Positions 58,065 to 64,000 of a stretch of 64,000 bases of DNA are shown here, piece after piece. Where the stretch lies: assembly GCA_037952775.1 (NCBI GenBank), contig JBANAY010000003.1:18538001-18602000 (forward strand), in the 5' to 3' direction. The position numbers and the translations under genes were made by a program. Source of the stretch: Clonostachys chloroleuca (lineage: Eukaryota > Ascomycota > Sordariomycetes > Hypocreales > Bionectriaceae). The notes under the pieces were generated by a model. The model was given only the letters and a program-made list of their open reading frames with translations. It did not search any database and was not told the DNA's origin. Positions within the stretch are counted from its first letter, which is position 1. Every line of letters begins with the position of its first letter.

Positions 58065-58587
58065 CTTGGACTCAGAACACGATCTTGTCTAAAGTTTTGC
58101 GAAGAGAATGAGTGAAATGGGGGTTGAGAGCCAAGTTAAGGTGCTAATGTGATATTCGATATGGGTATGGAGAGGTGGGGTCGGACGTATACATATGAAA
58201 TCAACCGAACCGATGGCTTGATTTCCAACTCATCTGTTTCGACATCTTGAAGGATTGACCGAACCGATATTCTGCTGATTCTTTGTTACTTTTTTTTCGA
58301 CTATGTGCTAACAATCATTACACTTTTGACGCTGCCTTCGTCGCAGGTGGATTGAATCATTAATTGCAGAACGTTTTGCTGACCCGGCTATTCACTGAGC
58401 GACTTCGGTGACTTTGCCAATTAGGCGTTTAAGCGTGGTGTAAGACTCCATATCCATGCTCTTCTATTCCGGCCAGCTTATCAGTGGTTGTAAACTACTT
58501 GTCTGAAAACCGAAATTGTGACAGAGATGTGGTAATCAACCAGTACACCGATTGCTCATGGGCCATGTCCTCATCTTCACCATAGTG
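58065..58587. other. Intergenic, SMP-30 5' end to mitochondrial-type orphan 3' end
   Basis: 523 bases with both genes on the minus strand; no gene seen. Confidence 0.5.
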
Positions 58588-59010
58588 CTATCGCCCAGGA
58601 TGCCCAGGTTTCCCATGCTTAGGAGCACCTGAGACTCTGCTGGGCTTCCCCGTCTTAGACGTTTCCTCCCCATGGCCTTTCTTGCTGGATGTCTTCTCAT
58701 CACCTTGGGGCTTGCTTAACCGCTGGTTTGCACCGCTGGCCTCAAGTGGATTTCCGTCCTTGCTCCCCTTCCCAGCGACCTGAAATTCACCCTCGGGCGA
58801 CGTTGTTTTTGGATCGAAGGAGGTTTCGGGATGTTGTTCAGCTATGTCACTGTCGCGGGCGGTCGTTGTATTCTCCGCTACATCTGGTCGGAGACTTTCG
58901 CGATCTTGAGAATCTTTGTATGGGAATCGCATAATTCGCGTGGAGGAATAAGGACGAGTTGAAGTGATGGCCGAGGATGCAGCCTTGCCGAAGCGTTGTA
59001 TCAAAGACAT
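58588..59010 (-). CDS. Small hydrophilic protein with mitochondrial-type presequence
   Basis: Single exon, 140 aa. The N-terminus MSLIQRFGKAASSAITSTRP is Ser/Arg-rich without acids, as in a mitochondrial targeting peptide. The rest is very hydrophilic and probably disordered (Lys, Glu, Gly, Ser). It includes DVAENTTTARDSDIAEQHPE and a lysine-rich end HGKPGHPGR. Similar short proteins occur in many Pezizomycotina, but I know no function. An ATG 48 bases further upstream is possible; the chosen one gives the better presequence. Confidence 0.65.
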   Translation of the reverse strand: MSLIQRFGKAASSAITSTRPYSSTRIMRFPYKDSQDRESLRPDVAENTTTARDSDIAEQHPETSFDPKTTSPEGEFQVAGKGSKDGNPLEASGANQRLSKPQGDEKTSSKKGHGEETSKTGKPSRVSGAPKHGKPGHPGR

Positions 59011-62000
59011 CTTATCCTGAGAAGGGGGTCGGAGTTGAATTAAGTGTATAATTACCACGACTGATCTATGTCTTATGAGGAGTCAATTAAGGAAGGGAAA
59101 GGAACTACTTAATAACCCATTCCCCAATGAGCCGTTCCAGTGTGAAGAAATGCTTTGTTATATCCATGATGCTTGATCACCGATTTTTGACGTCATTGAC
59201 CATCACACTGCAACCTTGGTTTTTCCCAATTGATTATCAGAGGAAAAGCCATATCAATCGGATGCAAAATTGGAGGAAGATGGAAGTGTAATTCCGCTTC
59301 CGAAAAGGAGTAATAACCAGGCGATTCAGAACTTGTCTCTTGCTTCACTCTGTGGTTATTAAAAAAATGTGAACATCCAGGTTACCTTCTACATGGATCA
59401 TACCTACACTATCGCAGCGCCAAGAAACTTTCGGGCGCGCCGAGAAATCAAACCATCGCGCATCTGAATCTGTGTGAAACTCTCCCATGATTGGAGGAAA
59501 ACATGTGAAACGCCAAGGTGCTTTCGATGCGAAGTGCTCTTTATCACTTCTGGCTTGATCTCTGAATATCTTCCATCCTTGACGGTGTTGCCATTGAGCG
59601 CTCAATAGCGACAGGGCAGAGGGGATGAAACATGTCTGCTGCAGATCCCTCACTCATTCGGCGGTTTTGCAGGTGATAAATTTGTCTCTGTCTTGGTGAT
59701 CTGATGGTATGGCGGAAAGGGCACTACTCATGATGGTACATACTTTACCTGCTCATTACAACCGGTGATATTGAAGCGAATTCTAATGTTAGCTCCTCGG
59801 CCGAGTTGGGACCTGCCTGTTGGTGCGCCGAGACTGCGGAAGGCCAGAATCCTGCCCTACGATGCTTCTGAGGAAACCCTACTTCGATGTATGCATTTGC
59901 CGGGTCGCGTCGGGGCAAACACCGTCTGCGTCGTTCTAGAATGCTTCCGCTGCAGGTACCGGACCGAAGGATGGGAAGTGTGTCAGAGTCTCGGCCAGTC
60001 CGACGGAGCTATTAACCTCGATAGGCACGGCTGCAGTCGCCCGGCCGCGTACAATGTACACGACTCACAAGCTCCCACGGTTGGTACGCATGTTGGGTAT
60101 GCGTCAGCAAGCCCGTGGGTGTTCCCTCTTATCTCCTAAGGCTTGGGGAAGGAGCATGAATCCCTTTGGTGGTTACACCACGGCTTGTCTCGCGTGGGGA
60201 TCCACCTGAAGTAGCCTGTCAATGATTGAGCGGTCCGCCGCGAAGAATGGGGAGACTGGTAGGGGTCTTGGCTCCGGACAGGGGCCCCAGGGCGGGATGA
60301 GATACCATCGGCCTGCGAAATGGTGGCTGGAATCGCCCAAGATCGTACGTATGCACCAGCGCTGAGGCATGTGGTTGTGGCATAAGGAGCAGGCGCGAGA
60401 ATGAGCTGCAGCGCCTGGTTATATTTGGACATCATGCACCTGTGGCGCATGCACCCATCCCTCCTTTGCCCATTGCCAGCAGGGGATGAAATTAGGAGAC
60501 GTGCAAGTGCGTGAGAAGGAAGCTCTCCTACGGCTCTCGCTTCAAGAAGTGCGGGTTGGTAGATGAAAGAGCAAACACCTGAGGTACTGTACGCATCCAA
60601 GTGGGTAGCAATATAAAAGTGGCATGGAGGTAAAGGGGGTTCGAGCTGCTCGTACTATGTGGTGTCGGCTGTCGTGATCACCAAGCGAGTGACAACAAGT
60701 CATCATCCATCGGCCGTATGGTGTTTTACAAGACAGGCATGAAAACATGCTAGTAGCCCGCACCCCAGGCCCAGATCTCGAGTCGCCACAAGACACATAA
60801 GCTTATGGTCCATTGGCATCGTAGCAAGACACATATCTGCCATATTGGGGCTTCACCAGCATCTCTGGCCTGCCTCTACCTTCCGATCTGGTTTTGTCAG
60901 TATCGGGATGCTATCCCCCGCGACACGCAGAGTAACAACCAGCAAGGCCTCGGCGCAGAGTAGCGGCCATGAACTGGTGCCCCTCCACCCGTAGCGCTGT
61001 GGGCTATGGGTTGATTTGGACGAACCAACCCCCTTGTAGCGCGCATTTTGGCGGGTGTCGCCAGGTCCCTGAATATCAGCCTCCTCTGAATAGTGGCACT
61101 TCTCCCTAAAGGTCGGTTTGCACCGGCGGCACGTAAATGGGGTGGCACACGTGGGACTCAGAACTCAGGGACAGTTGCACTAATTTACCCTGCTCAACCC
61201 CCTGTGCGACAAGAACCAGTCGACGGGCTGCTTCAGAACCTCAGTGTCGCAATCCCCTTGTGTGGTATGCAGCCCCTGGAAGGTAATTACTATTCCACCC
61301 ATCTGGAGAAGAAGAAGTGTTGCATTGATTCGTCTCAACTCGTGGCCTTGCGGCACGACCCATTGGCTATTGGTTTCCACCCCCATGACGGTGTTGTTGA
61401 TAAGTTGCGAATGCCGACACATGGCGAATGAGCCATCTCAAGCCACTTGCTTGTCCTTCTCTTGGCCGAGGTACATTGATTGGGATAGGGACGAGTCAAG
61501 GGTGGGTGGATGCTCGTTGTGGCGAGTCGACGATAAGTGGTACTAGTGCTGGATCTAGTCAGTGACCAGACAAACGCCAGAGATATCCGTAGCCCATCTC
61601 TGACACCAGTACTCCGGACAGAGCAGTCCTTCTCCGAATGCAAGATAGGGCGTTGGCCTCATAATCCAGATCTGAGGCGAAACGCAGGATATTAACAGTA
61701 CACAGCTCAAACAAGGCAGAAACACCCCGAAAACAAACCCCCCAAACGCAGGGGGCCGAATCAACAGCTATCTGGCCGTTCAAAAGTAGTACATGATACG
61801 AAATGTCGTTCCCATGGGTGGTGGGTCGTGAACACTCGCGGCAGATAATAACCCCCTCATGGATCACAACGGGCCACCACCCAGGCTCCATGCTCTCTCC
61901 AAATGGATACTTTCAGACCTGCCTTTCAGCAGGCTTGTAGCTGTCTGACGGCGGTGCTAGCGTTCCCCATTTCACCTTCTTGGCGTGTGTTTGCCTTTGC

Positions 62001-63454
62001 ACCACAGAGCCGGTGGACGGGCCCCCTTGCGAGATAAGTGGATGTAAGATGGCCATGCTAGGTGCCAATAGCAATCTGCACTTATCATGCGTCTGCGTTT
62101 TGGAATGCCATGTTCCGTCTGAAGCGGCCGGTAGCGATGTACATGGGCAAATCGGGTCGAGCAGAGGTGTTGCTGGTGGCAGTCGCCTGCCCAGTGGCTC
62201 GTGGTCCCCTGTGCGTGGCTGTCTGTGGCCCCTGCATTCCCACCTGCCTGGAGGAATAGGTAGGTACACCGTAGCGGCGGAGCACAGCGCCGGTGCTGGT
62301 GGTCACTTTCGGGACAATGGACCTGGAGTGGTTAGAGGTTCCTCCTGTCCAGGACCTCCTGGGCGGAGGTACATCTCCCTCAGTTTGATGCGTTGAGGCG
62401 TTGATGGTTGACTTCCTCCACGTTCAGCTGCTTGCTACGACATTGCATGTAATCAACGAGCGCCTGCTGCGTGCTCTTCTGGGCGTCGGCGCTGTTCTTG
62501 GACGAATGGCTCGTCAATTTCCTTCGCCCCCATTAATTCCTTCCATCTCATTTCGTTAGTCTTTGGTCACTGATCGTCGCTTCTGAGCTACTGCCACCAC
62601 ACCTGACCCGTTTGGGGTGTGCAGGGTGCGTGCGTGCTTGTCGCTGATCATGCTGCTGTTGGTACCTGGGCACCGCTAGGAGGCAGGAGCGGCCAGGCAG
62701 GCTGGTATGGAGGCAGGCAGTTAGGGAGGTACCAGCAAGTTGTACCTGCCTGTTGGGCGATACCTCAGTCCTTCCCTATCCACAACTCCCCTTTGCGGCG
62801 GCAATACCATGGCTGCTACTTCTCCATTGCTCTTGGATCCTGCTGGTGCTACTACTGTGTATCACTTCCTCGTGCCTGTCCTCTAGGTGCAGCATTGGTC
62901 TCACTCACCGTTCTGCTTCCTCATCTCCCAATCCTCCATCCTATCTCACCACTTCCTCCACCCGAGCCATTTTCCATCACCAGCCTGGCGACCCCTCCAC
63001 CCCGACCCGTCACTGCTCTCGCCACTGGCGGCAACCCTTACCGGTACCTAGCAGGAATCTCGCCTCGCGGTCTTGCTTCGTCCTCGATTAATCGATCGCT
63101 TATCGAACCCCCAAATCTGGCCAACCGATCACGGCAGCACCTACACTCTCACCAGGGGGTTTGACGCCTCGACAGCTTGTGGAACAGATTGTATTCTTGT
63201 GCAACCTTTTCCTTCTCTCACCACATACCAGTTGGTCGGCCAGACGGGCGTCCAGCCACTACGACTTCCTTGTTAAATCGCTGGTCTAATCCACCCGTTC
63301 GACAGAAGCTTACCAGAACAAACTCCCGACTAGCGACTCCACCACCATTGGTTGGCACTCCGAACGAAACAAAAGCATCGTTTGACCCCAAGAATGGTGC
63401 TCGGTTTCCGATTGCGATAATTGCTGCGTTGTCCGTCGACCTCAATCCATCAAT
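59011..63454. other. 4.4 kb gene-poor region upstream of kinase gene
   Basis: No convincing gene. GGTACC-like motifs occur at 62661-62666, 62728-62733 and 63043-63048, plus GTACC at 62742 and GGTAC at 62263. A CT-rich stretch (about 62890-62975) and the last 400 bases look like a long promoter and leader for the kinase. Confidence 0.45.
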
Positions 63455-64000
63455 ATGGGCAACGGTCAGGGAAAGCCTGTGGATTTCACCGGCGACGGTA
63501 TGCTCTGCCCCCTTATCCTCCCTCTCTCGCCAATTCACGAGGCACGACGATGGTGATTTGATCTGGCGTCATTTAAGGGCTGGTTTTCTCCCACGTGTTT
63601 TGTGCATTGCCCAGAACGACATATTTCCCCGCAATCCAACACCTTTCCCTACGTTAAAGACACTCTGAGACAGGATAGTAGAAAGCTGACAATTGCTCGC
63701 AGTGAGTCTGAATCATTTCCGACTCTTACGTGTCGTCGGCCGAGGCGCTTTTGGAAAAGTTCGCATTGTCGAACGTCGGGATACCAATTTATCTTTCGCC
63801 CTCAAATATATTCGCAAGGATGAAGGTACGAAAGGAGAGAGACCCGCATCTCAACCATCCCCCATATTCGAAGCTATGAGGAACTGACTCCGAGTAAATC
63901 AGTTGTACGGTCGGAAAGCGTCCGAAACATCATCCGCGAGCGTCGAATGCTTGAGCATGTCAACCACCCCTTTATCTGTAACTTGCGATACAGCTTCCAG
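63455..64000 (+). CDS. AGC-type serine/threonine kinase (YANK/STK32-like), 5' part only
   Basis: Exons 63455-63497 (MGNGQGKPVDFTGD), 63703-63825 and 63903 to the window edge; introns are 205 and 77 nt. Only the kinase N-lobe is present: VSLNHFRLLRVVGRGAFGKV with the glycine-rich loop, FALKYIRKDE with the ATP-binding Lys and SVRNIIRERRMLEHVNHPF with the alphaC Glu. ICNLRYSFQ comes last. MGNGQ at the start offers an N-myristoylation site (Gly2), as in the YANK/STK32 group. Fungal members are poorly studied. The first intron is long and the leader upstream is extended. The catalytic loop lies outside the window. Confidence 0.9.

Overview
The window is nuclear DNA of a filamentous ascomycete (Pezizomycotina, most likely Sordariomycetes). 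The genes have several short introns of about 50-150 nt with GT/AG ends and CTAAC/CTGAC-type branch sites. The gene complement is typical of these fungi: an AcuK-type gluconeogenesis activator, FMP52, a DUF3632 protein, an OTT_1508-like deaminase, exo-1,3-glucanase and Rpd3L subunit RXT2. I found no rRNA, tRNA, CRISPR array or recognisable transposon. Exons were assembled by hand from reading frame, splice signals and remembered family sequences; no search was run.

Layout. 1-5.5 kb: divergent pair for xyloglucan-oligosaccharide breakdown, GH31 alpha-xylosidase (minus, cut by the left edge, frameshifted) and secreted GH3 beta-glycosidase (plus). 6-11.6 kb: RXT2, OPI3-type phospholipid methyltransferase, LSB5. 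11.6-19.1 kb: a 7.5 kb gene-poor stretch before a four-finger C2H2 transcription factor (19.1-20.6). 22.6-32 kb: DsbA/FrnE-like oxidoreductase, TFIIE beta, cytochrome b5, F-actin capping protein alpha, branched-chain 2-oxoacid dehydrogenase E1 beta. 32.4-38.2 kb: membrane-anchored GH5 glucan 1,3-beta-glucosidase and a DHA1-type MFS transporter. 41.3-44.7 kb: AcuK and riboflavin kinase. 45.5-52.6 kb: an accessory-looking stretch with a ULD (ubiquitin-like domain) gene, a small coiled-coil orphan, FMP52, a fungal OTT_1508-like deaminase and a divergent C2H2 gene. 53.2-59 kb: RING protein, DUF3632 protein, SMP-30/gluconolactonase, small mitochondrial-type orphan. 59-63.4 kb: gene-poor, then a YANK/STK32-like kinase running off the right edge.

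The clearest functional pairing is the GH31/GH3 divergon. The most interesting region is 45.5-52.6 kb. Its deaminase keeps the zinc-binding H-x-E and C-x-x-C residues but is crossed by two in-frame stop codons, the divergent C2H2 gene has one, and the ULD gene is frameshifted. Four genes in the window (GH31, LSB5, BCKDH E1 beta, ULD) carry small indels, mostly at homopolymers, which could be assembly errors; the nonsense codons are a different class of lesion.
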